Shown: piece after piece, positions 1-11,103 of the stretch
Layout of the letters: every line of letters begins with the position of its first letter
How positions within the stretch are numbered: the stretch's first letter is position 1
Assembly (NCBI GenBank): GCA_003254905.1
Contig: QANU01006828.1
Coordinates: 687,886 to 751,885 of the forward strand
From: Nissolia schottii
Lineage: Eukaryota; Streptophyta; Magnoliopsida; Fabales; Fabaceae
Direction: 5' to 3'
DNA: 64,000 nt
The notes under the pieces: generated by a model
The model's database searches: none
Told to the model about the DNA's origin: nothing
Seen by the model: the letters and a program-made list of their open reading frames with translations, nothing else
Position numbers and translations under genes: made by a program

Positions 1-455
1 CTTTTGGTATTTATTATTAATTGTGTTAATATGTTTGTACACTTATGTTGTATATGTTTGTGCAGTAGTGTGACAAATGTTTGTGCACTACTCTTTTCCC
101 TGTTTTGATTATTTAGTATGTAGTGTTAATCATTTCATATGTTTGTACATTTATGTTGTATATGTTTGTGCAATAAGGTTGCAAATGTTTGTGCACTACT
201 CATTTCGTTGATTTAGTCTTTTAATATTTAGTATTAATTGTATTCATATATTTATGCACTTATGTTGTATATGTTTGTGCAATAGTGTTGCAAATGTTTG
301 TGCACTACTCATTCGGGTGCTTTAGTCTTTTAATATTTAATGTTAATAATGTTCATATGTTTGTCCACTTATGTTATATATGTTTATGCAGTAGTGTTTC
401 AAATGTTTGTGCACTATTCATTTTGTTTTTTTTTCATTTAATATTTAGTGTTAAT
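1..455. repeat. Tandem array, about 109-bp unit, rich in TTTGTGCA
   Basis: Four or more diverged copies of a unit of about 109 bp. The marker TTGTGCAC starts at 81, 189, 298 and 407, so the spacing is 108-109 bases. Each unit carries two or three copies of ATGTTTGTGCA-like words separated by TATGTTGTAT and followed by a T-rich tract ending in TTTAGTGTTAAT. The array runs off the left edge, so its full length is unknown. The same word in similar context recurs inside the elements at 7293-7507 and 60567-61511, which suggests this is the interior of a larger transposable element. No coding potential is convincing here. Confidence 0.8.
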
Positions 456-847
456 CGCGAACGGTTTCTTTTTTATCCTCTGTGTGTGCATGTGTTCATG
501 TAATGGAGTGAGCATGGTAGTGGAAGCAATTGATTTAGAAATGCATAAAATGGGCCTAGCATATTGATTTGAGGGTTGACAATACGGTAGCACATAATGG
601 AGTGTGCATGGAACAATACTGTTTATACTATATCTTAAATAAAAAGAAAATTTTATAGCACACCCAACATTAACATTACATGCGCTTGAAGTCCACAAGC
701 CACAGCCTTATTGGTGACTCCTGCACTTTATTAAGTAGGTTCGACTCTCATCGCCATGCCTTAGTAAATAAAACAAGCATAAACACTACTTTATTTATTT
801 ATTTTTATTTCTCATCAATTTATTCCATTATGCAGATATCAAATAAG
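456..847. other. Intergenic, 3' flank of the BAHD gene
   Basis: AT-rich sequence between the left-edge repeat array and the stop codon of the acyltransferase. It should contain that gene's 3' UTR on the minus strand. I see no gene, RNA or clear element in it. Confidence 0.5.
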
Positions 848-2227
848 CTATTTGCCTGAAACATTAGGATTAATTAACGCAAATTTAAGGAAATCCACGT
901 CATTCTCCAAGATAGTCATATGTTTCTCTTCCATTATCACCCATGCCTCCATCCCATCATCCGTTTCCATGAAAAGCACTGTGTTTGGTATTGTTTCCCT
1001 AGTGCCCCCTCCTTGGGCCAGCCACAAAGGCTTTCCAAGCCCAAAATCCAACTCATTGAAGCCCAAATTGGCCCAACTTGTCACTACAAAAGAAATTGGA
1101 TTCTTGGCCTCTACCCCTTCAAGCATTAGCCCAGCACATTCATCACTCCAAAAAAAATCATCATCATTTTTCACTTTAAGGAACAATTCCTTATTGAGCT
1201 TCCCAAATTCTCCCCCTAAAACCCTAACCAATTCACCAATCTTTGTGTCCTTGTTGACATTGTCACATAGCATTGCCAAAGGCCACAACAAGTTCCCAAT
1301 TGAATCTTGTGAGAGTGGGTCCCCCATCCTTCTCCTCATGTCCACAACATGTAACACCACCACCGGCCTAGTGTAACCATCACAATGTTGCAATTCATTT
1401 TTGCATGCCAAAATCATGTGTTTGCACACAAATGAGGACAATACTTGGTACCGCGTCGGTTTCGTGTTCGTTACGATTGTCACATCATCATTTGCTGCTT
1501 CGGCTTTTAGTTTGTCAATGGATTTGGTATTGAATAAGAACCTTTTCGTGGTGCACATGGCTTCTATTTTTGAGTCTTTGCCATACTTAAGCACCCCGGC
1601 ACGCGCGCCGAACGTGTTCTTTGGAGGGAACGAACTAGAGGCAGAGGCGAAATCCGGCGACGGGAGTTGCCGGATCTCTTCCCCTATCCCTAATTTGCAA
1701 AATGAAAACCACGTCTTTAGGAATGAGTTGCAAGAGCACGCATCTAGGAGCGTGTGGAGGTTGCACAATCCAATGGCTATCCCACCACACTTGAAAGTGT
1801 TCACTTGGATTACTAATTGTGGCAATATTTCTTGGTAAGGGTATGTCTTGTTTGGCTCACATGGGAGCAATTTGCTGAGATGTTCCAATTTGGGGGGTTT
1901 GAGGAACTCTTCCACGTTGATGTTCAACGAGGCTTCAATGTAAATTGCGCCTTCGTCGTTGCAATTTACGGTGAAAGGGTCGCTCCTTCTGCCTGCAAGA
2001 GGGTAGAAAATTGTTAGTGCCTCGGACAATGATTTCTTCAATTGAGATGACACGTGTGAGGGTTCTTTTGTGGCGTTGGTTTTTTTGTGGTAAAATAGGG
2101 TTAGTGGAAAATAGGTGTTGATTTGAAACACGTCGAATAAACATAGTTTGTGGGTTTTGCGTTCATTGGGAGTGGGCAATGATGGTTTAATGGTTTCTTT
2201 AGAGGTAATTTTGATTTCCATTGTCAA
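848..2227 (-). CDS. BAHD-family acyltransferase (vinorine synthase-like)
   Basis: Single-exon, 459-residue protein, the usual BAHD length. The family transfers acyl groups from acyl-CoA to alcohols or amines in secondary metabolism, in the cytosol. The catalytic motif HxxxD is present as HTLLD at residues 158-162, although the usual following Gly is Ala. The structural motif DFGWG appears as DFGLG (394-398), so the Trp is replaced by Leu. An N-terminal LFYHKK segment and YPLAGR (75-80) are also typical. The start is the second codon-context Met pair (MTMEI), 44 bases below a TATA-like sequence. The substrate cannot be told from the sequence. The altered DFGWG motif occurs in some functional relatives but may change activity. 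No frameshift or stop interrupts it. Confidence 0.9.
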   Translation of the reverse strand: MTMEIKITSKETIKPSLPTPNERKTHKLCLFDVFQINTYFPLTLFYHKKTNATKEPSHVSSQLKKSLSEALTIFYPLAGRRSDPFTVNCNDEGAIYIEASLNINVEEFLKPPKLEHLSKLLPCEPNKTYPYQEILPQLVIQVNTFKCGGIAIGLCNLHTLLDACSCNSFLKTWFSFCKLGIGEEIRQLPSPDFASASSSFPPKNTFGARAGVLKYGKDSKIEAMCTTKRFLFNTKSIDKLKAEAANDDVTIVTNTKPTRYQVLSSFVCKHMILACKNELQHCDGYTRPVVVLHVVDMRRRMGDPLSQDSIGNLLWPLAMLCDNVNKDTKIGELVRVLGGEFGKLNKELFLKVKNDDDFFWSDECAGLMLEGVEAKNPISFVVTSWANLGFNELDFGLGKPLWLAQGGGTRETIPNTVLFMETDDGMEAWVIMEEKHMTILENDVDFLKFALINPNVSGK

Positions 2228-2270
2228 GTGTTTAAGAAAAGTTTGATTTTAGAAGTGAAGAAGCTAGAGC

Positions 2271-2280
2271 TTATATATTA
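2271..2280 (-). promoter_or_regulatory. TATA-like box of the BAHD gene
   Basis: On the minus strand this reads TAATATATAA, 44 bases upstream of the BAHD start codon. That leaves a very short 5' UTR, so the assignment is tentative. Confidence 0.4.
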
Positions 2281-2612
2281 TTTGTTTGATGAAAGACGTT
2301 GGAAAAATGAATGTTATAAACTCCAATTTGTCTAGTCCAAACATTAATGCACATTAGGTTACATCCGGGCAGTAACTACTACTAGCAGATTATTATTGGA
2401 ATTAAACCAATCTTTTCAACGTCTAATCTATTTTGAAAATATTGATTCGAGATATTTATAGATGATGTTTCGTAGGTAACGTATGAAAAGAGCAGCAACT
2501 TGCTTATTAGTGGTTTAGGATTCTCTGTCTGGCGTTAATTAAGCAATCAACGCTCAGAAAATTTAACAATTCAACTCACTTATTCTTATTAATGACATTT
2601 GACATTTAAAAT

Positions 2613-3108
2613 AATGCTCATTTTGGTAACTCAAGTAACTTTGGTCATTGAAATTCAAAATTTGACCTTTTAATCATTGAAATTATAAGTTGTAGGTCAA
2701 ATTAGTCTCATAATTCATTATTATTACTGTATTGTCATATTTTCGTTGATTTATCACATTACAAGCGAAAATAACAACAATTGATACTGTGTAGGTGCAC
2801 TTAAAACAGCAAACAAGAGTGCCAAAGTAGTTATGGTGGTAAATGAAGCTACAATAGTAACTAAGATTTGTAGCTCTAAGTGTTGTCATAGTCATATTTT
2901 TAGCCATTAGTGTTGTCGCAAAACCTCTTATTATCACATTCTCATTTAATTCAAAAAATTAGTGGAAACATGATAACACAATAATTATAATGAATTGAGG
3001 GATTAATTTGACTTGCAACTTACAATTTCAAGGATTAAAAAGTCAGATTTAAAATTTTAAGGACCAAAGTGACTCAGATTGACACTTTCAGAAACCAAAA
3101 TGAGCATT
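2613..3108. repeat. Fold-back (MITE-like) element with about 100-bp inverted repeats
   Basis: The outermost 14 bases are perfectly inverted: AATGCTCATTTTGG at 2613-2626 and CCAAAATGAGCATT at 3095-3108. The inverted similarity continues imperfectly for roughly 100 bases on each side (left 2613-2715, right about 2995-3108), including TTTGGTC, AAATT, TAAGTTG and GTCAAATTA blocks. The interior is AT-rich and non-coding. No exact target-site duplication was found, so superfamily is not assigned. Confidence 0.75.
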
Positions 3109-3712
3109 TCTCCCTTAAAATTTCTAGAAAGAAAATAGGAAAAAATAAGTTAAATGTCATTTATAAAGTAGGTAAGTTAATTTGTAATTTAATAAATTGG
3201 GTTTCACAATCATCTTTCTAAAGCAATGAAGGTTCAAACCCGAATTAGTTCTAATAAAAATTTGTTTATACAGTTCTATAAAAAGACTTACTTTAAATTA
3301 CTATTTTTTAGTGTCCAATTTTATATGACATTTTTAACCTTAAAAATAATTTGCTTTAAAACATTTCATTGTATAAAAAAAAGCTTTAAATACAATTTTT
3401 AAGATTTAGTTTAGGTCTCTAAAAGGTTTTTTTTTTTTAAAGGATGGATAAAAGCATACTTAAAAAATGGAGAAAGAAATAGGAGGAGTGGGTAGATAGT
3501 GATGAGCAGAAAAAGATATGGATTACAAAAGATTGGGAGTAATCTAGCAAGAAGAACAATCAAGGAAGGGATTCTTGTGTTGGTGAGCGGTATTGTTTGT
3601 CTTGGTGGGTGGATGTGTAGTTTTGAGTTTCTAGGTTGTTTATGCATTTTGCTTCCCTGTGTTGGGTTGAGCCTTTTCTCAGTGAACTTATTCGTTGTTA
3701 TAAAAAAACATA
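3109..3712. other. AT-rich intergenic DNA
   Basis: No gene recognised. A 77-codon open frame at 3499-3732 has no family features and is treated as chance. Poly-A and poly-T runs are common. Confidence 0.4.
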
Positions 3713-4198
3713 TTTTTTTAGTTTTGGCCTAAACATATAAAAAATTATATGGTTTTGGTCTCTACCGTTAGCAAGACTATGTTAATTATTGATACGGTCA
3801 ATAAAGTGTCATGTGAGTAAAATAAACCCGTCTGACCCATAACCTATCTTATAACCCATTATTTAACCTGAAGTTGCCCCCAAATCATATCCCACCCACC
3901 ACTCAAAATTGGGTCAAATCTCTAGTTGTGGGTCAAATTTGGGTCGGGTTATAGGTGGTTAGATGAGTTTATTTTGTTCATGTGACATTATTGATGTGAT
4001 ACTTTGTTAGTTGCGTCAACAATTAATAGAGTTTTACTAATAATAGAGACTAAAACTACAAATTCACACTAACAAGAGAACTAAAAGCATGTAATTTTTG
4101 ATATGTTCAAAAGGAGACCAAAAAAACAAATTTTTTCAGATCTAAACTAAATTTCAGACATTTTTTAAGGACCTAAAACATGTTTAAGCCAAAAAAAT
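3713..4198. repeat. Fold-back element with imperfect long inverted repeats
   Basis: The outer ends match as inverted copies: TTTTGGCCTAAACAT near 3721 and ATGTTTAAGCCAAAA near 4180. Further in, the left sequence (GTTTTGGTCTCTACCGTTAG, then GTCATGTGAGTAAAATAAAC, then ACCTATCTTATAACCCA) matches the reverse complement of the right arm down to about 3945. The arms differ by indels, the right arm being about 80 bases longer. This is the typical form of a non-autonomous DNA element; no protein is encoded. Confidence 0.7.
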
Positions 4199-4272
4199 AA
4201 TTGTATGTTGCCACTACTACACAATCAATAAGAGTTATTTATTAACTTCTCCCACATTGTCCAAATCTCTAT

Positions 4273-4326
4273 AAAATATTGATGTTATTGGATGTTATGT
4301 ATATAGCCCAATAACATCAATATTTT
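4273..4326. repeat. Perfect 19-bp inverted repeat (hairpin, 16-nt loop)
   Basis: The left arm AAAATATTGATGTTATTGG (4273-4291) is exactly complementary to 4308-4326, with 16 bases between. It lies in otherwise unannotated DNA between a fold-back element and a CACTA end. It may be a small MITE remnant. Confidence 0.85.
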
Positions 4327-4737
4327 TGTGAAGAATTTAGGGTTTAGAAATAAATTTTGACTATTAGATCTTACAAGTGAAAATTTTGCCTCTAAACTAT
4401 TCCCTCGTGTGTGTACCTTGAGCATTAGAGATATTAAAAGCGAAATTCCACCTTCTAAACTATCCCCTCGTGCCTATTTATAGAAAATGAATCATTTGGG
4501 TCATGGATGCCATGTGTCCTCGACAATTGATGGTTTGCACTTGAGTTCCACCTCAACGCTCGAGATGGTAAGCCCACTTTAACAACGTTAAGTGAGATGG
4601 TGTATTTGCAAAAATACATTTAAGAAAACCCACACTAATTTATAGACAAAGATGAAAGATGGGTGTTTAAGAAAATTTTAATTAATGTAAACTTTTATAA
4701 ATTGTAAGACATATGAAGTAAAGTGATCTTCGCTTTA

Positions 4738-4920
4738 CACTACAAGAAAAAAAGGACTTTTGCAGTGGCTCAATTTGATTTTTTTGCAGCGATTTTAATC
4801 ATTGCTAAAGGTAAATTGTGGCAATTCTGCAACTGCCGTTATATTCACCGTCGACAAGAAGATTACAGTAATTTCAAACAACTGCTAAAATAATTGCCGT
4901 AAAATGCACAAAATATCACG
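4738..4920 (+). mobile_element. End of a CACTA (En/Spm-type) transposon, truncated
   Basis: The sequence begins CACTACAAGAAAA, the canonical terminal inverted repeat of plant CACTA elements. It is followed by sub-terminal repeats of the GCAGTGGC / GCAGCGATTTT type (around 4762-4800) and by related inverted copies (GGCAATTCTGCAACTGCCG). I did not find the opposite terminus (TTTTCTTGTAGTG) nearby, so this is probably a solitary end or a deleted element. The right limit is approximate. Confidence 0.7.
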
Positions 4921-6291
4921 ACAAAAGTAAAGTAAACTTTGGTTTAATTAACATAAGATTTTATAAAGCACTAATAAAATGATGTTGATAACACCGAGAG
5001 ATATACCAATATTTTGGTTCATACTATATCTTAAATAGAAGTAAACTTTATATTAAAAGAGCGTGAGTGAGGGAGACTGGGTGAAGAGGTGGGTAAGAAA
5101 CAGTTTTGGTAGACAATTTTGTAAGTTTAATTTGGCTTAACTAAAGATAATGTAAAAAAAATTAGTTGCAAAATAATCTGAAGTTTATGTGACTACTTTA
5201 TCTCAAACAGTAGTACTACTAATTTTAAAATTGATCAAACTATCTCTGCATTGTCAAGATGAATAGTTAAGATGAAGCATTTGATTAGAGATAACGTAAG
5301 CAGTGCATGCACTGAATAATTCTAAAGAAGGGACGTATACGGCCATTAATTAAGGGCATGCCCCATGGAATAACTTTTCTTTTCATGCTAGAGAGATAGG
5401 GTTTTTTTATTTATCTTTTTTAAAAGGGTTGCCTTTTGAGAGAGAAATTAAAGTTTAGTGGGATACAGGCAATCGCATCATTTTGGTAAACCTTTATTCA
5501 TATCACATTCATACATGGATGCTCTTTAATTTGGTTTGGTGCTTGAAGACTAGTCATGGCCCTAATTTAGAGATTCTTCGTTTGGACGACCTATAAATTA
5601 GAGAGCCTAGTTAAAGTTAAAAGCCCTTTTGACTCTACCAAATAGACGTACCGCAAAGAATTGTTCCATAAATTTCCAATAGGAGTCCAACCATAGTATT
5701 TCCAAATAATGTAACTAGGCATTGCATATATAAGGAGAAAGAGGAAATTCGGTGCGTGGACTATATGTATTCCATAAATATGATATGATGTGTGCATCCT
5801 AAGCAGCTGGGCAAAACGTACCGTATTCCAAACACGTTTATTTCTAATGGTTGCAACAAAAGAATGTTTGTAATAATGTTCAATAAAGCATCTATTCTCT
5901 GAACTTAAAAATTTTACTTCATATGAAATATAATATTTTTACAAACAAAAATAATCCTTTGTAATAATTTACTTTAGCCGGTTCTTAATTTAACAACTTT
6001 GTAAAAAATGATGTCTTAACTTTAAAAGTGTAGTCTTTATTAAAAAAAAGAAACTCTCTGTTAAAAATATTGTCTTATAATATGAAATATTTTAAAGATT
6101 ATTATTTTGAGTTTGAGTGAAAAATAAATTTAACGGATTGAATTTAATTGAATTATTTTGTTTGTTTTTAAGATGACACTGTAACTTTATAAGTAACTTT
6201 AAAAAGCATATTCTTTATTAAGCAATATTTTGTTATCTAATACTATACTTTTGGTGAAATTGCTAAATTAAAGGTGAACTAATACATCATA
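4921..6291. other. AT-rich intergenic DNA
   Basis: No supported gene or clear element. It separates the CACTA end from the fold-back element upstream of the WAV3-like gene. Confidence 0.4.
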
Positions 6292-6698
6292 AAGGTTAAA
6301 TATGTTTTTAGTTTCTCATCCATTTTAAATTGTGTTTTATTTTTCATGAATTTTGTTGTTAAAAATTGTCTCTCATAATTTTTCTTGGTAACTTTGCTTT
6401 CTCTACTTATTCTCGCGCTGCTCCAGAATACGTTTAATGTATTCTTCTTCTCTTTTATAACTCTGAGCCACCGCTCCCACCAATGCTAGCGAACTTCACT
6501 CACGCGCCCTCACCTGCCTCTCTCACCTTCGCCACGTGACCAAGTTAATTGTCATGTCAGTACTTAACAGCTTAACATAACGTCAAGGACTAAAATCTTA
6601 TAAATTTGTTTTTATAAGACGATTTTTAGTAAAAAAAAATATGAGAGATAAAACACAAAATTTAAAATTTATAAAGAATTAAAAACATATTTATCCTT
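6292..6698. repeat. Fold-back (MITE-like) element, about 407 bp
   Basis: The left end AAGGTTAAATATGTTTTTAG (6293 on) is the inverted counterpart of the right end, AAAAACATATTTATCCTT (to 6698). The arms stay similar for about 90 bases on each side and include the GTGTTTTAT / ATAAAACAC and AATTGTCT / AAGACGAT blocks. The central 200 bases are less AT-rich and contain CACGCGCCCTCACC. No coding capacity. It sits about 275 bases upstream of the WAV3-like start codon. Confidence 0.7.
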
Positions 6699-6972
6699 AC
6701 GGTAAAATATTATCTTTGATAATAAAAAAAAATAAAAGATATACCTCAAAGTTTGTTACTTAGAGTCACTCTCTCACTCTATCTGTGTAAGTAATCTATA
6801 TATGATTCCTAGTTCCTACCTTCTGCCTCTGTCCCATCCTGAACCTCAACCTCTGTCCTTTCACATAAAGCATCTCTTTAGTCTCTATTTCAGCTAGCTA
6901 GTTTTGTTAGTGACTAGTGAGTGAGTTTGATCGTGAGAGAGGCTTGCTTATCCAGCCACTTAACCACTGATA

Positions 6973-9946
6973 ATGAGTGAGATAACAAGTAGAAGAATGG
7001 GAAGCAAGTGGAAGAAAGCGAAGGTGGCGCTGGGTCTCGACGTCAATCTATGCCTCTTTGTTCCTCGGAGAACGTTGCACGATCACGAACATGATTCAAC
7101 TTTCCAAAGCTTCAACCTCTCCAAATCTAATTCCAAGGTTCACCTCTATCTCCACTATTCTCCACTTCTTACAGTTTTCTCTGTTTTCTTCTTAATTTTT
7201 ATGAGAATACCAAAACAGAACAATTTCATTGGGAAATTACTTATATATATACACTCCATAATAAAGAAACTTGGGAAATATAATTAGGGTTCTGCTACAG
7301 GTACACTAAAAACCATACACCATACATACACCTCATATTTATATACATAAAGTTTGTGTTTTAACTCATGTAATGTTTGTGCACTTAATTAAATATAGTT
7401 AAGAGTATCATTTACAAGTTTGTAATGTTTGTGCACTAGTGAGAATAAAGTTTGTGCATTATTAATGGTGTATGTATGAGTGTATGAAATTTGGTGTACA
7501 TGTAGCATTTTTGATATAATTATTGTTTATAAAATTGTAGAAAATTTCATCCTCTCTCTCTATATCTCTCTGTTTATAAGCTCCTGATCCTTCTTATATA
7601 CTATTATGTGTTTCTTCATTTAAAGTAGTTTTATGCAAGAATTGTAGATCCCTTTTATTGATTCTTATTTTTTTTTCTTTCTTTTCTTTTAAATTGTGTT
7701 ATAACATGTTTTAGTGATCAAGCTTTCAATTTTCTTGGCCTGTTTCAATGCTGCATGCATATGTCATATGTGATTTTGATGTTTTTGGTTCATATTCTGT
7801 GCTTTGGTGTGCCTCATATGTCATATGTTTCATGTGGAATAATACTTCAGCATACAATTAGCTATGTAATGTGACAATTGTGATAACTGATAAGAGTATG
7901 TTCTTTATGGCTTATTTTGACAGTAAATTCTAGTGCCAGAATTGAAATATTCTTGCATTTTCACATTTGTATGATTTTTAGTAGTGGTTGATACAGATAC
8001 ATCTTATTCACATATGGATTCTGTTTTTTAACTTTTCCATATTCGCACAAGTGTCTATGCTTCATTTCTTACAAGCTTACCTTTTTCTTAATCATCAATT
8101 TCAGCAAATCTGCACAATATGCTTAACCAAGATGAAACAAGGATGTGGCCATGCAATATTCATTGCAGAATGCTCGCATTCTTTCCATTTTCACTGCATT
8201 GCGTCAAACGTGAAACCAGGAAACCAAACATGTCCAGTATGCAGAGTTAAGTGGAAGCAAATACCTTTATTAGGAGGAAACCAGAACGACGGTGCTTCGA
8301 AAACGACCGCGACTCGCCGCCTTCCCCTGCCTCCTCCTCCTGACCCTGCAGGCGTGTTCTTCCATGATGATGAACCTTTAAGCCACCAAAATTCCATTCC
8401 GGAGAGAAATTGTGCCTGCAGTAAGAGCAATGCAATAGAGATCAAAACATATCCAGAATTCTCAGCTGCTCCAAGATTCAACACTTGCAACAACTTCACA
8501 GTTTTGGTCCACATCAAAGCCAAAGAAAAAGAAGCCTTATTAAGCGCAAACCAGTCTCACTTGAAGCAAAAAGCTTCCGAGACTCTCCACCGCGCTGCGA
8601 TCGATCTTGTCACCGTTCTTGACATCAGCAGAAGCATGGCAGGGACTAAATTGGCGCTCCTGAAACGAGCTATGCATTTTGTCATACAAAACATGTGCAC
8701 CAACGACAGGCTGTCCGTCATAGCCTTCGCCACCACCGCTCGCCGCCTCTTCCCGCTGCGACGGATGTCTGATTCCGGCAAGCAGCAGGCGCTGCAGGAA
8801 ATCAACTCTCTGGTGGCCGACGGCGGAACAGACATCTTCGAAGCGCTGCGAAAAGGCGGCAAGGTAATGGAGAATCGGAAGGAGAAGAATCCCGTCGGAA
8901 GCATCATGCTGTTATCCGATGGCCACGACACTTGCAATTCCAGCTGCTATCACCTGAATCACCGGTTCCTCTTGCCAGCTTCTCTCAAAAGGCGCGGCAA
9001 ATCGGAGCTTCAAGTTCCGGTGCACGCTTTTGGATTCGGTTTGGATCACGATGCTTCGCTGATGCACTTCTTCTCGGAGATCTCAGGGGGAACGTTTTCT
9101 TTCGTCGAGAACGAAGCCGCGATTCAGGACGCGTTTGCGCAGTGCGTCGGAGGGCTCCTGAGCGTCGTTGTTCAGGATCTGAGGGCGGAGATCGAGTGCC
9201 TTCACCGGAGCGTCGGCATTGTTTCGGTTAAGGCCGGGAGTTACCGGAGCCGGTTGAAGAGCGGCGGAAACAAAGGAGTTGTTGATTTTGGAGACTTGTA
9301 TGCCGACGAGGAGAGGGATTTTCTTGTTTCGGTTACTTTGCCGGCGACGTCGAGCGGCGAGACGGAGTTGATCAAGGTGAGATGCGTTTACAGGGATCCG
9401 TTAACAGAGGAGACTGAGACCCTGGAGACGGAGGAAGTGAAGATCGAGAGGCCTAAAGTGGTGGCAGGGGAGGAGAAAGTTTTTGTTACGTCGATCGAAG
9501 TGGACAGGCAGCGAAACAGGCTGCAATCGGCGGAGGCCATGGCGGAGGCGCGAGCGTTGGCCGAGCGAGGAGACCTCGCCGGCGCGGTGTTTAGACTCGA
9601 AAACTGTCGGAAAACGCTTTCGGAGAGCGTTTCGTATAAGTCTATGGACAGGCTTTGTTTAGTGTTGGATGCTGAGCTGAAGGAGATGCAGGAGAGGATG
9701 GGGAGCAGGCATGTGTATGAGGAATCAGGGAGAGCGTACGTGCTTTCTGGGATGAGTTCACATTCATGGCAGAGGGCAACGGCGAGGGGTGATTCCACTC
9801 ACAGTTTGAGCATTGTTCAGGCGTATCAGACGCCGTCAATGGCTGAGATGGTTTCTAGATCCTTCGAGGACATGTTACTACTGGGCAGTGATTCATCTGG
9901 TCTGGGGCTTCCCCAGCCATTCAGATCACACCCAAAGCCTAGGTGA
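6973..9946 (+). CDS. WAV3-type E3 ubiquitin ligase (RING-H2 plus vWA)
   Basis: Two exons, 6973-7137 and 8105-9946, join in phase 0 to give 668 residues. The N-terminus holds the family sequence MGSKWKKAKVALGL from Met9, so Met9 is an alternative start. Exon 2 opens with a RING-H2 finger (from Cys58): CTIC, then CSHSFHFHC and CPVC. A von Willebrand factor A domain follows (about 220-410), with the metal-ion site DxSxS as DISRS at 228-232. The C-terminal third matches the conserved WAV3/EDA40 tail. Arabidopsis WAV3 and its homologues are E3 ligases that act in root gravitropism and auxin-dependent growth; a similar role here is inferred. The intron carries a 215-bp MITE (7293-7507). Codon use in exon 2 is notably GC-rich compared with its surroundings. 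Confidence 0.92.
7293..7507. mobile_element. 215-bp MITE in the intron of the WAV3-like gene
   Basis: Ends are inverted: TGCTACAGGTACAC at 7293-7306 and GTGTACATGTAGCA at 7494-7507 (13 of 14 match). The interior contains three TTTGTGCA words (7378, 7425, 7452), the same word that fills the arrays at 1-455 and 60567-61511. No target-site duplication is obvious. No coding capacity. Confidence 0.75.
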
Positions 9947-11103
9947 CTTGATTCCATTGGGGTTTTTGTGGAAGAATCATCTTCAAACATGGAGTAAACA
10001 TGCAAGTTCTTTTTTGAAGTTGTTAAGTGTCTGTTGGTTATATTAAATAGTTATATTAATTTCTAAAATTATTAAAGGTTGGTCGGAATTAACTTAGCTT
10101 ATTTTTACTAATTAGAGAGATTAGTATAATTATTTTTATAACCTAAAGACTAACTTATCAATGTTAACGAATTTAAAAACAAATGTGAATGTTTACTCAA
10201 AATTTTCTTTGAACTATGGTTATACTGATGTAGAGATGAAATAGAAATTGGGGGAAAAGGGAAAGGTCCAACCCCACTCGAACATGTCAAATTGTCTTGT
10301 TTGATACGTGTTCACCTGTGCATGTATTTCTTCGGGGGTGGTATACATATGTATACGAAAATGTTTTGGATTTTTAAGTGTTTATGTTTTTGGTGGGACA
10401 CTTGGGTTGGGTATGAAGTTTGTATTAATGTAGCAAAAGGTTGGGATGATTAAAGTTGTGTTAAATAATTTTTATCCTATGTAGTTTCTCCTACAAATTA
10501 GTCCAAGCAATGAAGTTGCATGACGAACATAAAATGTGGCGTAATAATCAAAACTAAAAGTGTAGCGAAAATTGGAAAGTCAAAATGAAAAAAGGAAAGT
10601 GGGAAGAGAGATATGGGGAGGGAAAGAAGGGAAATGAAGGGACATTGACGATGATGATGAGTAAAACACGGCCACGTAGGATATGTGATGGATGCATGTT
10701 CTCTTGAACGACAAGGCAGGGAACCAAACAGGAAACCAAACCTACCTCCATCCTTCGTCTCTTTCGCCAGAAAATAAAATTGATTTCTCCTTGTTCCTCA
10801 ATATTCATCATTCACCACCACTGCACTCATCAATCATTCATCATTGGGAGGGAAAAGGAAGGGGTGCCCTCTTCGATTCTCTGATTCCTCCAATTTGTAT
10901 AATTGGTGGAATTAGAGGATCCATCACATCACCATCATCATCATATCTTATCCTTCGTTAATTAATGGTATCACCCTCCTCTTCTCATAAACATATAATT
11001 AACACTTAATTTGCATTATTATTATTATTATTATTATTATTTACATAGACAAAAAGAGAAAGAAGGTTTTGAGAAGGGGAGGGATCACATATCACATATA
11101 TAG
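9947..11103. other. Intergenic: 3' of WAV3-like, 5' of EDR2-like
   Basis: The first part should hold the WAV3-like 3' UTR and the last 300-400 bases the EDR2-like promoter and 5' UTR. A microsatellite of ATT units occupies 11015-11042. No gene is seen; the open frames at 10554-10961 have no family features. Confidence 0.5.

Noticed and set aside
1..455. Spaced direct repeats resembling a CRISPR array
   Set aside because: The units are about 109 bp, diverged and continuous, without unique spacers, in plant nuclear DNA.
690..760. tRNA-like sequence with AGGTTCGACTC
   Set aside because: Only a T-arm-like word is present; no acceptor stem or anticodon arm can be paired.
852..2017. Open frames on the plus strand over the BAHD gene
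   Set aside because: They are shadows of the minus-strand coding frame; none shows family features.
3499..3732. A 77-codon open frame with a hydrophobic tail
   Set aside because: No family resemblance, no splice context and AT-rich flanks; likely chance.
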